Positions 32,661-45,060 of a stretch of 64,000 bases of DNA are shown in pieces. The stretch is from positions 7,130,001-7,194,000 of the forward strand of contig JAFFSR010000239.1 of the NCBI GenBank assembly GCA_017163975.1, in the 5' to 3' direction. The translations under genes were made by a program, and so were the position numbers. The DNA comes from Anastatus disparis. Taxonomy: Eukaryota; Arthropoda; Insecta; Hymenoptera; Eupelmidae. How positions within the stretch are numbered: position 1 is the stretch's first letter; every line of letters starts with the position of its first letter. A model generated the notes under the pieces. That model ran no database searches. It was not told the DNA's origin and saw only the letters and a list, made by a program, of their open reading frames with translations.

Positions 32661-34400
32661 ATTATTTATTACGATAATTAAGTTGTTTACTACGTTTTTT
32701 TTTACTTCTTTTTTTCATGTTTGAGGTAATTTGCGTTTAGAGGTAAAAAAAAGAAACATGAATGGTTGAGGTTGGAACACTATGTGATCGATGAATAATT
32801 TAGTTTGTTTTGGGTGAAAGACAAAATAATTGGGGGGTAAGTGATAAACATTATGTTTTCAGTATTTCAGATGTATAGGGTGTAAGGTGATCTTAATTAA
32901 TTAAGAATTATAGTAAATATGGAATGTATGTTTGTACAATTTTTTTTGTAGATTTAAATCAATGATTTTTGTATCGAATTTTAAAGCGTTACGTCAACAA
33001 ATTGTAACTTATATTAACAACTGTAATATTACACGTAGGTTTGTCTTGTCGAAATTGGGTTGAAAAAGAGACCATACAATGATAAGATTACAAAAAAAAT
33101 TTGAATCAAGTAAGAAAAAAACGTTAGAAAACTAAATTTTCAATAATCATAAATATCATTTAATCTGAAATATAATAATTGAATAAAATCACCAAGTATA
33201 CATTTTGAGAGCTTTTACAAAAGACGTCACCATCCTACATACGACAAGTTAATTAAAAATTTTAAGAGTATATATATATATATATATAGCCGCCCTCACA
33301 CTGTATATATTTCCTAGGCCCTCTTCCTTCTGCGTAGACGAAAATCAACATCAAAGAGCCGTGTACTTCAGAGCACCAAAGGATGTAGTTTAAAAGCATA
33401 AGTTTAGAAGAGCCAAGTATAAACAAAAATTATATACTATGAGAAGTGATTCTATATATGTACGTACACATAATATTCTCTATGTGCGAGTATGCACGTA
33501 ATATAAGAGGCATCACTTACAATGAGTTTTAAGCAATTGAATATCCCAAAGTTTAAACGGTTCATTTTATTTTTCTTATTGTTGTGTTAGAATTTCGGAT
33601 AACGTATTCTTTTTCAAATTATTATAATTCATAAAATCTTTGACCACCTAATTCTTAAATATTTACAGAAATTGTGTTTCAAGTATCTGACACTCTTCAA
33701 ATTAGTAAACACGTAATAATAGAATTTAATAAAATAGGAAAAAAAATTATTCTTATTCAAATATTCAACATATTCCTTGCAACAACATGAACATCACTCC
33801 CGTTTACTAACAATCTTTACTTTTTTTCAACATATATAGCATCTATAAAGTACAAAAAAAAATTCTTGATACACTTCAACCATATTTACAGGATGAAGGT
33901 AGAAAAAAGAAGAAAAGATATAGATACCTCGAGGCTTCTGGGATGATATGCAAAGGTTAGTATGCGTTGATACGGCCAAAAAAATAAAAGTATGCGTTAG
34001 GTAAATAAAACGTTTATTTTCAGATACTTTTTTTAAATGCTCCTTCAGTTAAAAGCATTACTCAAATATTTTATCAGCAATTTTTTCAATACTTTTATTT
34101 AGAATGGGTTCGTAATTACTAATGCAAAATCAGAAATGCTATGTAAAATTATCTAAGAATATTTGTCTTATCTTATAAAATATTCAACATTAATTATCAA
34201 ATGCTGTTTTTGGTCAATTTTGATATTTATCAATAAAATAAATGTAAATTTGATTTGAAAAAAGTAAAGAAATATTAAAAAATTCTTTAAAACATTAAAG
34301 TTAATGAAACTTTCTAATATAACAACACAGTCGCGACATTGCAAGTTCAACTACCTCATATAAGCAATCGCTCAGTTAAATTCAGCAACACAATATTTCC
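32661..34400. other. AT-rich non-coding sequence with (TA)n
   Basis: A (TA)n run at 33268-33288 abuts AGCCGCCCTCACA (33288-33300), shared with 2714-2726. An unpaired donor-like GGGG|GTAAGTGAT lies at about 32836 on the plus strand. Two T-rich AGs near 32861-32870 lack an open exon. No gene. Confidence 0.55.
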
Positions 34401-36080
34401 TTTATTAAGTATCCAGAGGCATGGAGTGCATATATGTATATGTGTATGCTCAACATATATGCACTGCGCCCTAATGTTTACGCACGACACACGCATATTT
34501 AACAATCTATATACTTGCGTTATTTCTCTCTCTCTCTTTCTCTTTTCTCCATCCATTCTTTGAAAGTTTGTATGCGTTAAAATGTTTTCTTTTTTTTCCT
34601 TCCCTTTTTTTAATTTTCTTTCTTTCTTTGCAAACCTTTGCACATTCCACTGCATTTACGTGTCTTACACATATACATGTATATACCCATAGAAAGAGAG
34701 AAGAGGGAGACTGGATTCTCTGGAGAGAAAGACGCGAGCAAAACAAAATTCGCGCATGAAAGAGAAAAAAGAGAGAAAGAGAGAAGAAGAGAGAGAAATC
34801 CCGTGAAGTAAACAAGTGGAAAAAGAGAAGAAACGAAGGACGGGATAGAGTTGAGAGAGAGAGAAGTGGTCAGTGCATTTGGTGCATTCCACCGGCGTCT
34901 GCGAGAGCCTCTTGTACGTATGTATACAGATATATACTGCACAGGAAAGAACACACGAAGGGAAGAGAGAGAGAGAGAGAGAGAAAAAAACGACCAAAGA
35001 CCCCTTTTATATGCATCGACCAAGTGCATTGGCTTTAAGAGCTATTGGGGATTCCACTTGTTCGAGAAGAGAAAATTTGTTATTGTATTTAGATTGAAAG
35101 GAATTTAATGGAGAAAAAGTTCATTATTATTGGTTTTTCATGTTGGTTAACTGCATTAGCTGCAATAATCTTTTTATTTTCAATAATAAAAAGGATATTC
35201 AAAATAAAAATAGTAAGTTAATTAAGATAACAAACCATTTCGAGTTTTATCGTAAATAATAGACAAAAATACAATTGAACTTTTAGTGAAATTAAAAATA
35301 TTCGTAGATGGTGACAATATTTCTCAATTAAACAGCGCAATAATGATAATCCTTCGTTCTATTAAAAAATCACGTTTCCTCGACCAATTAAAATCAACAA
35401 TCCTTTAAACAAAAATAAAAAAAAAAGAAGCTCTATAGAACCTGTTTACTCAACTTCGAAATGAGAATCAAATATCATTCTCAAAGAATCTCCTACTCAA
35501 TCGTATTGAACCTATAATAAGAAAGGGAGGAAACTCGAGCAGAATCTTATATAGCAAAAAGAGAGAAAATAAAAAAAAGAAGAGAGAAAAAGAAGTTAGA
35601 AAATCGATCTCTCTTTTCTCATCTTTTCTCTCTAAGATGGTGTATGTATATGTATATAAACCCGAAGAAGAAGTATATAAAAGTCTATGTGGCTTTATAG
35701 TATGTAATAGTAGGCAACTGCTCTCTTTGGACAACATTAGCCATAGTCGAGGCGAAAGGAAGAGAAAAAACGAAGAAAAGAAAAGGAGGAGGTGGAGGAG
35801 GAGGAAGGAGAGATGAGATATATAGGAAGAGAAGAAAAAGGGAGGAGAGGAAAAGAGATAGAGAATGAGAGAGGGGAAAAGGGAGGCCAAGAGCGCGCAA
35901 ACCGCATTCCCGACCGTGACCTTCGCTAGGACATCGCCACTACTGGCTGCTCTGCTCTATCCTTATACTACTAATACTACTACTGCTGCTACTTCTGCTG
36001 CTGCCTACTGACTATCTTCATCTCTTTCTCTCTTGTATGTGTGTGCGCGAGTATGAGCATCCCCTCATTTTCTTTAATGC
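34401..36080. repeat. Large GA/CT-rich island with polypurine tract
   Basis: Alternating CT (34525-34625) and GA (34693-34860, 34964-34984) blocks surround a short CpG core near 34880-34915. An interrupted polypurine tract of about 140 nt spans 35751-35892, followed by CpG-bearing sequence and a CTACTACTGCTGCTACTTC triplet-repeat zone at 35965-36010. All long ORFs here (up to 140 codons) are simple-sequence translations. Confidence 0.5.
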
Positions 36081-36478
36081 TCTCTTTTCATCGCTCCAAG
36101 AGATTCTTTACTGACTACTTGCCTTTTTTATTCTTCATTTTTGCATGAAAAGTATGAGTTATATATTGATATCAATTTTTTAGATTTAAAGAGCAATGTT
36201 CGATAATTTATTCAAAAACTACAAATTATACATATGCGCTTTTTCGAGATGGTTACTTATAAAAAAGTAGAAGGAATTCTTTCAAAAATTAACTAAATAT
36301 ACTAGAAAAAAGTAAAAAATAATAATTTTTGTCATAAAATTTTCATTTAAGCTCAAATAAATATCAGGAAAAATTTGATTTTTAACTGTTCAATGTTTAA
36401 TACAAACCGTAAAACTTACTGACAACATTTCAAAACTCTAGTTCTATATACATATATACGTTCAACAGGTAAAGTACT

Positions 36479-36599
36479 CCCTATGCACCTCTCGATGGGC
36501 TCTTATCGCTTTGGGAAAAGCCGCGTTTGCGGGTGGCCAAACTCGCGCGTTAGAAGAAAAGAGAGAAGAATGAGAAAATTACCTTAACTGGCTACTAAG
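36479..36599 (+). other. CpG-rich exon-like segment between splice-like sites
   Basis: On the plus strand TTCAACAG is followed by GTAAAG, then 121 nt of CpG-bearing sequence (GCCGCGTTTGCGGGTGGCC) and AAG|GTGAGT, a consensus donor. A frame entering at phase 0 is open for about 33 codons (VKYSLCTSRWALIALGKAAF then AGGQTRALEEKREE) before a stop short of the donor. The acceptor's pyrimidine tract is weak. It could be a weak recursive unit, a 5' non-coding exon or chance. Confidence 0.2.
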
Positions 36600-36983
36600 G
36601 TGAGTATTGAAAAAAAAGACTAAAGTACGTATATACATGTATGTTTGTATGCTAATTGGAGTGATGTGTTAACAAGACTTTAAAGTAAGAAAGAACGTTT
36701 GTTATCCTTTGTAAAAGACCGCGCAAATCTTTTTTTGTGATTGTTTAAAAAAATATAGATTTTTCTGCATAAAAACTGCAAGAAAATGTTTGTTTGTGGG
36801 TTGGATCTTTATTTATTTAGCTTGCAGTTTAGTTTTTGGAACTAATTTTTAAGAAATAATACGATCAATCTATAAAAATTTATGATAAGAATGAAAATTT
36901 AAAATTTTTACGTATTAATTTTAACGATGTATGAAACGTATTGTCAATTATTAATTGAACCGCTAGAATGCTGTTTTACTCAC

Positions 36984-37033
36984 GTTAACCAAGGTACAGA
37001 AGGAAATATTTTCTCGTCTCAAATGCAACTTAC
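36984..37033 (-). other. Recursive splice site with 50-nt recursive exon
   Basis: The minus strand reads TTTTATCTTTTGTTTCAG directly followed by GTAAGTTGC (junction 37033/37034): an ideal acceptor fused to an ideal donor. GTTAAC|GTGAGT lies 50 nt downstream and would define a recursive exon. If retained, only one frame is fully open (phase 1 in, phase 0 out), reading KLHLRRENISFCTLVN; frame 0 has a TGA in the fifth codon. This is the textbook sequence of a Drosophila ratchet point, so a long minus-strand intron is inferred to cross this position. Confidence 0.75.
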
Positions 37034-39000
37034 CTGAAACAAAAGATAAAACATATAATTAATTTTATGAAATAAAATCGACAAAATATTTATAAAAATG
37101 ATCTTTTGTTCTAGATCAATCTAAACCAAAATATAGCCTAGACTAAATAAGATGCTCGCAATATTAAAATATTTAAAAAAGCAAAACTACAAAGATTATT
37201 CTCATTGTAATATCTCAAAAGTACAAAATGTTTCAATTATGATAAAAAAGAAATTGACAAAACATAAAGCAGTTGAGTAAAAAAAAACTACTAGAAAATC
37301 TATTATTCTGATTGCTTTCAAGTTTATAAAAAGCCACTGAACAATTAATCCAAAAAAAAGCGAAAATAAAAGAAGATCTGAATAAAATGACAAAAAGATG
37401 TAAATACACAATATCTTTAATATCGCTATTATTTCTTTTGCTCCCCCTTCAACTAATCTCAAAAGAGAGAAAAAAAGGGAGAGCAGCTTTCTAGTTCAGT
37501 CTCTTTAAGCACACGTTGGTAAACATATATATATATATACTTGTAAAGTTAAAATTTTCTCGTTCGTCCACTTTCGCCAATTGAAATATTAGCATGCGGC
37601 CTTTTTATTATTAAGCTCAAAATTGAGATAAAATGTGTGTGAATATAATATTTTAGGCTGAGTAGTTAAATCAATCGGAAGAGAGTGCATTTTAAATATT
37701 TATGTATAATGCAAGTAGTTCTCAATTTCAATTAAGGTTTATTACAATAGTTAAATAAAAGCAATAAGAATAAGATTCATTGATCAATAGTTTTTAGAGA
37801 CGCGTTTTTAAAATTAATAGATTAAAAATAAACTTTTTGATAAACAATAAAACATTATTAATGAATAAAAAATATTTTATGACTACGTAAGTTTCGGTAT
37901 ATCAGGGTTTGATTAAAAATCAGTAAATTCTTTTTCCTTCTTTTTTTTTCATAAAACACGCGAATTGCTTATAGTTGCGTGCGAAGTTAAGACAGCAAAC
38001 GTATATGGGGGTCCTTGCATTCCTGAATGGGAGAGACGCGGCTCTTCGCGTTCCTTTTGGGTCGTTGACTCTCTCTTCTTTCTCATTCTCTTTCTCTCTT
38101 TTACGCTTCTTATATATACCCGTTTCTTCGTTCTTCGAATCCTGAGAGAGCTCGTCTCTCGAGTACTTCTTACGTTGCACGTGAGAGAGAGAAAGAAAGA
38201 GAGCTAAGCTAAGAAATTTGCTAATAAAACTAATTGCTTTGCTTTTCTTTTTTTTCCTCTTTGAGCACAATATATAGAAAAGGGTACGGTTGAGTTTGTT
38301 TAATAAAAGATTAAATTTCTTTTGTTTATAACGTGAATATTGTTAAATATTTTTTTGAAAAATTATGAATTGTGAACGAATTTTGATAATTTTGTAAGAA
38401 ACCTTATTCATTTAAATATAAGAATAAAATAAAAAATAATACAATTTAAAAGAAATTTACGTAGTTTTATTTTATTTTTTATTTAATTTATGAATAAAAA
38501 AAAAAAAAAAAGTTTATAAAACCACTGATCACTTACGTTGACTAATAATCGAAAATACAAATTTATATGAATGAACGTTTCAATGAAATGTTGATGATTT
38601 GTTAAGTTTTAGTATTTTAGTACATTTTTGATATTTTACGATCGATAATGAATGTTTTAACTTAAAACTTTCAAGTTAAATAAAGTCCTAACATATAATT
38701 TCATGAATTTTTATACTGCCCTCGATTAATTCTCACATAACCTAAATCTTTTTTTTTTTCTCAATGACGATTCTATTTTTTGCGACATAGCTTTTTAATG
38801 TGTCATAAAAATTGGCGACACTTCGCCATATAAAAGATTGACTTTGGTCTGAAATAACACTTTGCGCAATCACGATTCATTAATTTCTACATAAACCTCG
38901 GATATCATAACGAAAATTCCGAGAAATCGTTAACATATAAAATATCCAAGAAAAATTAATTTAAAATTCTACAAGCTCAAGATGAATTTTAAAAGTAACA
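37034..39000. other. AT-rich sequence with one CT/CpG island
   Basis: An island at 37960-38215 has CpGs, a CT tract at 38065-38100, GCACGTGAG near 38178 and a GA run. A small GGCGACACTTCGCC hairpin lies near 38813. The remainder is AT-rich, with unpaired donor-like sites (for example AAC|GTAAGT on the minus strand near 38535). Confidence 0.55.
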
Positions 39001-39029
39001 ATCTAATATTGTTTCAACCCTCTCCTTTA

Positions 39030-39200
39030 TATGCGCATTACAGAGAGAGAGTGAGAAAGAGGGAAAAAGAAAAAGACAGAGAGAGAGAGAGAAAGAATTA
39101 CGTCGCCATGAATGACCGGCATGATTCCACTCTCGTGACGTCACGCGCGTGAGTTGCTCGCACCAGCGACGACGACCGTTACGTGACCGACTGTTGTGCC
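39030..39200. promoter_or_regulatory. CpG island with a full CRE palindrome
   Basis: A GA-rich tract (39041-39098) is followed by a CpG-rich core that contains TGACGTCA at 39136-39143, the full cAMP-response-element palindrome, then CGCGCGTGAG and CGACGACGACCG. Full CREs within CpG-rich DNA are typical of CREB-bound promoters and enhancers. CGC|GTGAGTTGC at about 39150 also resembles a plus-strand donor. A TATTATAAAGC segment lies 60 nt further on. The start site and strand are unassigned. Confidence 0.35.
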
Positions 39201-40130
39201 GTGTATTATAAAGCTTTTATAATTTCTTCCCTGGCACCTGCTTTGCTTATGTATACTCTTAATATCATTGCTTTATGCTTCCTCTAATCTTTTCTTTTTC
39301 TTTCTTTTAATCCATGATGGATTTATGGTTTTGTTGAAATTATGCTGGGCATATAATTCTATGTATTATGTGACATTTCCGGCGATAGACCGTAATTTAT
39401 AAATATTTCGTTATGGAAAATGGATTTTTAGTTTTCTTAAGAAATCACACAGGTTTTTTTTTATTTCTAAAGAATTTACAATATTTAAAGAAAAAAATAA
39501 GTTTGATGTATTTATAAAATATCTAAATCTCTTGAAAATGAAGCTACCCATTGGACCTATCCACCGTATGTAGGTGTAGAAAAAAAAATCATTTCAAATT
39601 ATTTTTATTTTTTCGAAAATTTTGTTAATTATTATAAATATTAAATTAATATGTACTACTAAAATGTTTTCAAAATTTTTAAGTTCAAATGTATTTTAAA
39701 AGAATTAGATTTTTTAATCAGAGGAAGTGATTTAAATGCTTGCATCTTTCCTATCACTAACAAAAAATACTGTTTGATACTTTTCTCTTTTTTCAAATTC
39801 AAATGCATATACAATACAACATTAATGTAGAAAAAAAAAGTTTGTTTTTCAGTAAATCTTTATTTCGTTAAAATATACATCAATTTTTACATTCAATTGA
39901 TTGAAATTAAATGCATTTCGTATCTAATCACTGAGAAATCAGTTATTTCAACTTTAGAACAAAAACAAATAAAATTAAAAAATTTTCTAAATCAAAATTC
40001 TTTAGCCAGAGAAAATCGCGTTCGAAAAATAAAATAAAAGAAGAAAAAAAGAAATAAAGCCAAAGAAAGCTAGAATCCGAAGACTTAAAGGAAATCCAAG
40101 AAGAAAAAGCGAAGAAAAAGAAGAAATACC
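39201..40130. other. AT-rich non-coding sequence
   Basis: Nothing identifiable beyond poly(A/T) and a purine-rich end. Confidence 0.6.
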
Positions 40131-42000
40131 TTAGAGTATAAGAAAAGAAAGAGAAAGATAGCGCGGAGAGCAGTTTCTTTCCAATGGAGAGCTCCGGTAT
40201 GCACCAGACGAACTTCCAAGGAATTTCCTTCCTCTCCTCTCATTTTTCTTTTTCTCTCTCTTTCTCTACGGTCATGTACTTTTAGATTCTCTCCTCTTCT
40301 CGTCTCGGTCTCTTTTTTTTTTTTTTTTTTTTCTTATTCTCATGTCGCCCGTATACTTCTTCAATGAAGGGTCAACGAAACGTGCCATCGTCATTGTCGC
40401 ATTCCAGAGCATATAATACCATAAAACGATCGATCTTTAAGGACTATCATTTCTCTTTATATGTACTAATCAGTTCGACTTTTCGGCGACCGAGCTATCA
40501 ATTAATTAAAAATCTCTTTCTTTATATACATGTATACGTGTGTAAATACAAGTATATACATGTATATACATTCCACAACATGCCTGAGCAATATATACAT
40601 ATAGAAATTCCTATATAACGTGATAAATCTTTACAAAAAAAGTTGGCGACAGAAAGAAAGAGAAGCGAAAACAAATTCATTCAATAGTGTGATGAAGAAG
40701 AGAAGAAACAGAGAGAGAAAGAGAAATGGAAAAAAAGAAAGTTTTTGATGATGCGTGTAAAAAACGAACGACGACGAAATTAGAAAAAAGAAATTGAGGA
40801 GAGGAAGAATAAGAAAAAAAGGGAAAGGGTTCGTTGCACCTTTATATTGGGACGAAAGAGTAAGATAATAAACTGGTACAATGTGTCTCGTTCGTTGCAG
40901 GATTCGCAGTTGATGCTGTTCTCTCTCTTTCTCTCTAGTTCTCTTGAGGCCTCTTTTTTTTAATGTCGTATATAGTGTTCGTGTGTATGTTGAGAGTGTG
41001 TGCATACATACACACATATATATAGTTGGTCCGCACGTGAGATTCGGTCGCGCGGAATTGAGATAGAGATTATAAAGCCTCCCGATGTTGGGGTCCGCGC
41101 GTCGTCGCCGCCAACTAAGAGTAAGTGAAAGGGAGAGAGAGAGAGAAAGAGAGAGGAGACGCCGCAAAAGAGAAATATATAGTAAAGGAGAGAAAGAATA
41201 AAAAAAAAAGAACGACTACGACGACGAAGAGGGTCAGTAGCTCTCTACGTTCTCATGCATTCCGCTCTGTCATGGCGGACGACTCAGACTTCTCTCTCTT
41301 TCTCTGTATATATGTATATATATATATATATTTTCTCTCTACCTTTTTCATTCCTTCTTCTTTTCCCTTCCCCTTATTTCTCTACATCGTACAAAGAGAG
41401 AGAGAGGGAGAAAAGAGAGAAACATATAGTGAGATAAGGATGGTTAGAGGTATAAAGAATAAGAAGAAGGAGAGAAAAGAAGCAGAAGAAGAAGAAGAAA
41501 GAGAAGAAGGGGAAGAAGCGCCCACTGCACTATAAATGCGCTTTGCAGCCCAAGAGTCGCGGCGGCGGGTCGCTCTCACGCTGCCTGTTATTGCTGCTGC
41601 TGCTGTGTGTAGCTCATAAGGCCCCCTGACTCCCCTCTCTCACTCTCACCCTTCTTTTACATCTTTTTCTTTCTCTCTCTCTCTCTCTCTTTCTGTTTTT
41701 TAGCGTGCCTTTAGGGCCCTTTTGCCTCTCCTATATTTTCTTCTTTCTCTCTTCTCTGTGTGTTGTTGGTTTCTCGGCTTTTATCTCTGTTCTTACCCGA
41801 CGTAAACAAGGTTCAGCGTTATACGTATGCATGCATACACACTTATGCACACGCACATTTTGTATATGTACACTTCTGTGTGCGAAAGGGTCGAGATATG
41901 CTGTTTAGAACTCGATTTATCCTTTCGGTCTTTCACTCTTTCTTCCTTCCTTTTTTTTTTCATTCGAGAAGAAAAAGAACGCCTAATGTCGATGTGAATA
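40131..42000. repeat. Extended CpG/GA/CT/TA island
   Basis: The blocks in order are a GA/CT stretch (40140-40345), TA/CA runs (40535-40610), purine-rich 40650-40840, and a CpG core at 41030-41110 with TTATAAAGC and CGCGCGTCGTCGCCGCC. AGA|GTAAGT follows (plus donor-like, about 41111), then GA (41122-41160), (TA)n 41306-41331, a purine tract 41461-41515, (CT)n 41672-41692 and CA-rich 41825-41870. ORFs up to 178 codons cross these repeats and are not supported as genes. The TATA-like box with a donor-like site 40 nt downstream leaves almost no room for a first exon. Confidence 0.45.
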
Positions 42001-42028
42001 ATAATAATCTGAAAGGGAGAAACAGAGC

Positions 42029-42103
42029 TTTTGCATCTTTTTTTTTATTTAGGTATAGTAAAGAAATTCGCTTTCTGATTGGTTGATGTGTTTAGAGGTA
42101 AAG
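42029..42103 (+). other. Candidate recursive splice unit, plus strand
   Basis: A strong tract (CATCTTTTTTTTTATTTAG) is followed directly by GTATAG (junction 42052/42053), with GAG|GTAAAG 45 nt downstream. The arrangement matches a recursive site plus recursive exon, but GTATAG is a poor reconstituted donor. Confidence is therefore well below that of the three canonical sites. Confidence 0.25.
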
Positions 42104-43600
42104 GAATGGTTCTTTTTTATTTTTCTTCTTTTTTTTTTATTTCTTTTGTACGAAGTATATGAGAAATTAAAGTGTTGGGCGATTTTGTTTTTTCGATATA
42201 CAGGGGGACACACACTGGAGAAGAGGTCGTTGAACGAAGAGAATTTTTTTCTTGAGTGAAGATAATATAACGTATTGCAGACTTAGCGGTTGTTCTTGAA
42301 GATCTTGAGAATTTTTAAAAAAAAGTATCAAATATAATTTTTAAGAATATTTAAAAATTATTTCATGTAAATTTTGATCTAAACGATTAAAGTGATAAGG
42401 TTTGGGAGTGTTTTTGACAGACAGAAATTGAATTGTAAATAAATTTCCTAAACTCAGAAATTCTTCAAACATGAAGATCATGGAATACGTAATCCCACGA
42501 GTAAAATAACAAACTGAAATTCGTCTATTGAAGAAATAAAAAAGAAATAAGTACACATTGCTCAAAAGTTATTTACAGTTTTTATTATCGATTCAACACT
42601 TCCACGAAGTATTTAACGAAGTTACACGTAAATAAGATAAGCATATGCACCACCATTACAATTCTAAAAATAAGAATATGTTATGTTATTTTTTTTATTC
42701 TTCGTATTTACAATACTTTGTCGGCTTGTGATGTTATTTCGCCACTTTTCCCACAAGAGAAGTATAAAAGAAGAGAGAATAAAAAAAAAATAACAAAATA
42801 AAAAAGAAAAAAATAAAGAAGAGAGAAACCAGGAGGAGTTTTAGCCCGAAGGGCAAAGGGTTTTGTACCAAAGAGTAGAACGCGACTGACAACAATGATA
42901 CCAAATACACATGCACAAAAAAACACACATATACACGCGAGAGCACACGCATACACGTACAACACATATACGTATTTATACGAATGAACGAACGAAGTAG
43001 AAGAGAGTAAAACGTGAATGCATCGTGTTTGCATACGCTACGGGAGCGATGAACTTTTGAAGGTTCAGTTTCTTTTTCTCTCTTATGGTTTTTTTTTTCT
43101 TTTCTTTACTCGCGAAAATCCCATTAGCGCATGCACACACGCGCCATTTAAAATGTGCGTTGGTTTTTTAATTTTTTATTTTTTTTTTCGTTGTTTTCAT
43201 GATTATTTTTTTCTTTTTTTTTAATGTGTGTACTGGACGGAAAGAGTAAGAACTTGTACGTAGACGCGAAACTCGATGACTTTGTAAACGGGTAGAAATG
43301 CATACAAGAATTTTAGATATGCGTATAAATGTATTTATTTTTACATTTGTGAACATGTATGTTAATTGGAATTCAATTTGTTTTGTTCGGAGTTTCAAAT
43401 TCGTTACATTCATTTTTCAGTTTGATATACAACTTCATTAATGCAATTATGATAAGAATGAAAAATTTTCATTAATTGAAATATCATGTCGAGTATGTAA
43501 AAAAAACAAACTTTTTGATTTCACCATAAATTATACTCTTAATTCTTATGAAATTTTCTTTAATCCACGAAAAATTGAACGTCAGGAAAAAGAAGAGGAG
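42104..43600. other. AT-rich sequence with CA-rich alternating tract
   Basis: Alternating purine-pyrimidine CA/TA/CG sequence lies at 42900-42975, with GCGCATGCACACACGCGCC at 43126-43144. ORFs in this zone are composition artefacts. No exon. Confidence 0.55.
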
Positions 43601-44130
43601 AATGATAAAATGTAAAAAAAAAGGTTAGATCGCCCACGTAGTACACGCGATCATTTCGTTGCTCACGTGGTAACTACTACTTTTCTGCAACGCAGCATTT
43701 CGTGCTACACGTTGTTTGAAGACGAAGGCATTCCTCATTGAATACCTGTCCTTTACCTCTTTCTTTCTCCCTCTCTTACTCGTTCTCCATCTCTTTTTCT
43801 TTCTTAAGGTTCACGTTCACGCGAACGAGCTCTTTTTTTTCCTGTTCATAATACACATGCACATTGCAGCAGCAGCAGCAGCAGCAACGTTCAACGTTGC
43901 GGTTCTCAAACCACGGAAATTCCAAACTGATTGCGGCACTACTATACTGCTACTGCCTGGTTATAAGGCTAAGCGCATATTAGCTTTTCCTTTAATTTAT
44001 CGCGGTGCACGCTCTCCTCTATAGATTTTTAAGTGTATACCGGCTTTTCTTTATAGCTTTAGGAGTCAAGGCCATCTAAGCGAGATGGAGGATGAGAGGA
44101 GAGATGATGCATTTTTTATGATTAACCCGT
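43601..44130. promoter_or_regulatory. Island with E-box, CT tract and (CAG)n
   Basis: GATCGC...GCGATC arms (43628-43652) frame an ACGTAGTACACG core. CTCACGTGG (E-box) follows at about 43663. A CT tract (43750-43805) leads to a (CAG)n run at 43866-43886, immediately followed by the perfect inverted repeat GCAACGTT-C-AACGTTGC (43884-43900). An ORF through the CAG run gives an alanine stretch but has no gene context. Confidence 0.35.
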
Positions 44131-45060
44131 TACCTATCAATGTGTCTTATTGAGCACATAAGTGCTTAACTTATGCAATTGGGATTAAAATATCAGACAA
44201 ATAATTTACGAAGAATTTATTTTATTTTTATGTTTTAAATATTCTATAAGAGTTTAATGCAAATATATTTTCTTTCAATAGATTATAAATTATTTATTAT
44301 GATTGTGATTACAAAGTTTTTTTTAGAATAACCATCGATGAGATTATTGAGTAAGTTATTTATTATTGAGCAATTAATTTGCAATTAAATATTTATTGAA
44401 ATTCAAGCAAAATTTTAGATTTTTGCTGAAAATAAAATATAAATATAATAAAAAGCAAGCGAATTTTTTGCAATTTTCGTTTTTCTTTCTACTACAATTG
44501 CGAAAAGTGTTAAAATGGTTAGAAACAAAAAAAGTTCTCTTGATTATGAACTTTCCATTACTCATGGCCAACACAGTCAGTTTTTTCCTCCTATCGTTTG
44601 AAACTTTGCACGTATTAAAAAAGAAAAACTAAGAGATATTTCGCAACTAGAGTTACATAGCAATATTGTCATTAAAATAAAGAATCCGTTAGGTAATTTA
44701 TTTTATAGATACTTTAAATTTATAAGTATATGATTTCAAATAAATGAGGAATAACACATGATGTGCACATTATGTTTAGTGGGAAGGAAAAAAATTTGTT
44801 TAATAATTATATGTAGATTGCAATGAATTTAAATTTTTTCCTCATTTTAATTACTTTAGAAAAGTCTTTAAAATTATATAAATTTTTGTTTTATTAATTT
44901 TGTTAAAGAAACAAGTTCTAATACCTTTTGACGCTACGGTTTTTTTTACATGACATAATAATATTTAATAATTAAACATTCTCAAATACTCTTGATATAA
45001 TATTTTATTTAAAAAACAAAGAAATATGAAGAATAATGGTATTGTTAGATGAATATAACG
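44131..45060. other. AT-rich non-coding sequence
   Basis: A T-rich AG on the minus strand near 44422 has no good exon. Nothing else identifiable. Confidence 0.6.

Noticed and set aside
41072..41116. TATA box plus GTAAGT as a promoter and first exon
   Set aside because: The donor-like site lies too close to where transcription would start to leave a first exon.
40631..41167. 178-codon minus-strand ORF
   Set aside because: Starts in a GA/CT microsatellite (SLSLSL) and crosses several simple-sequence blocks; composition explains the open frame.
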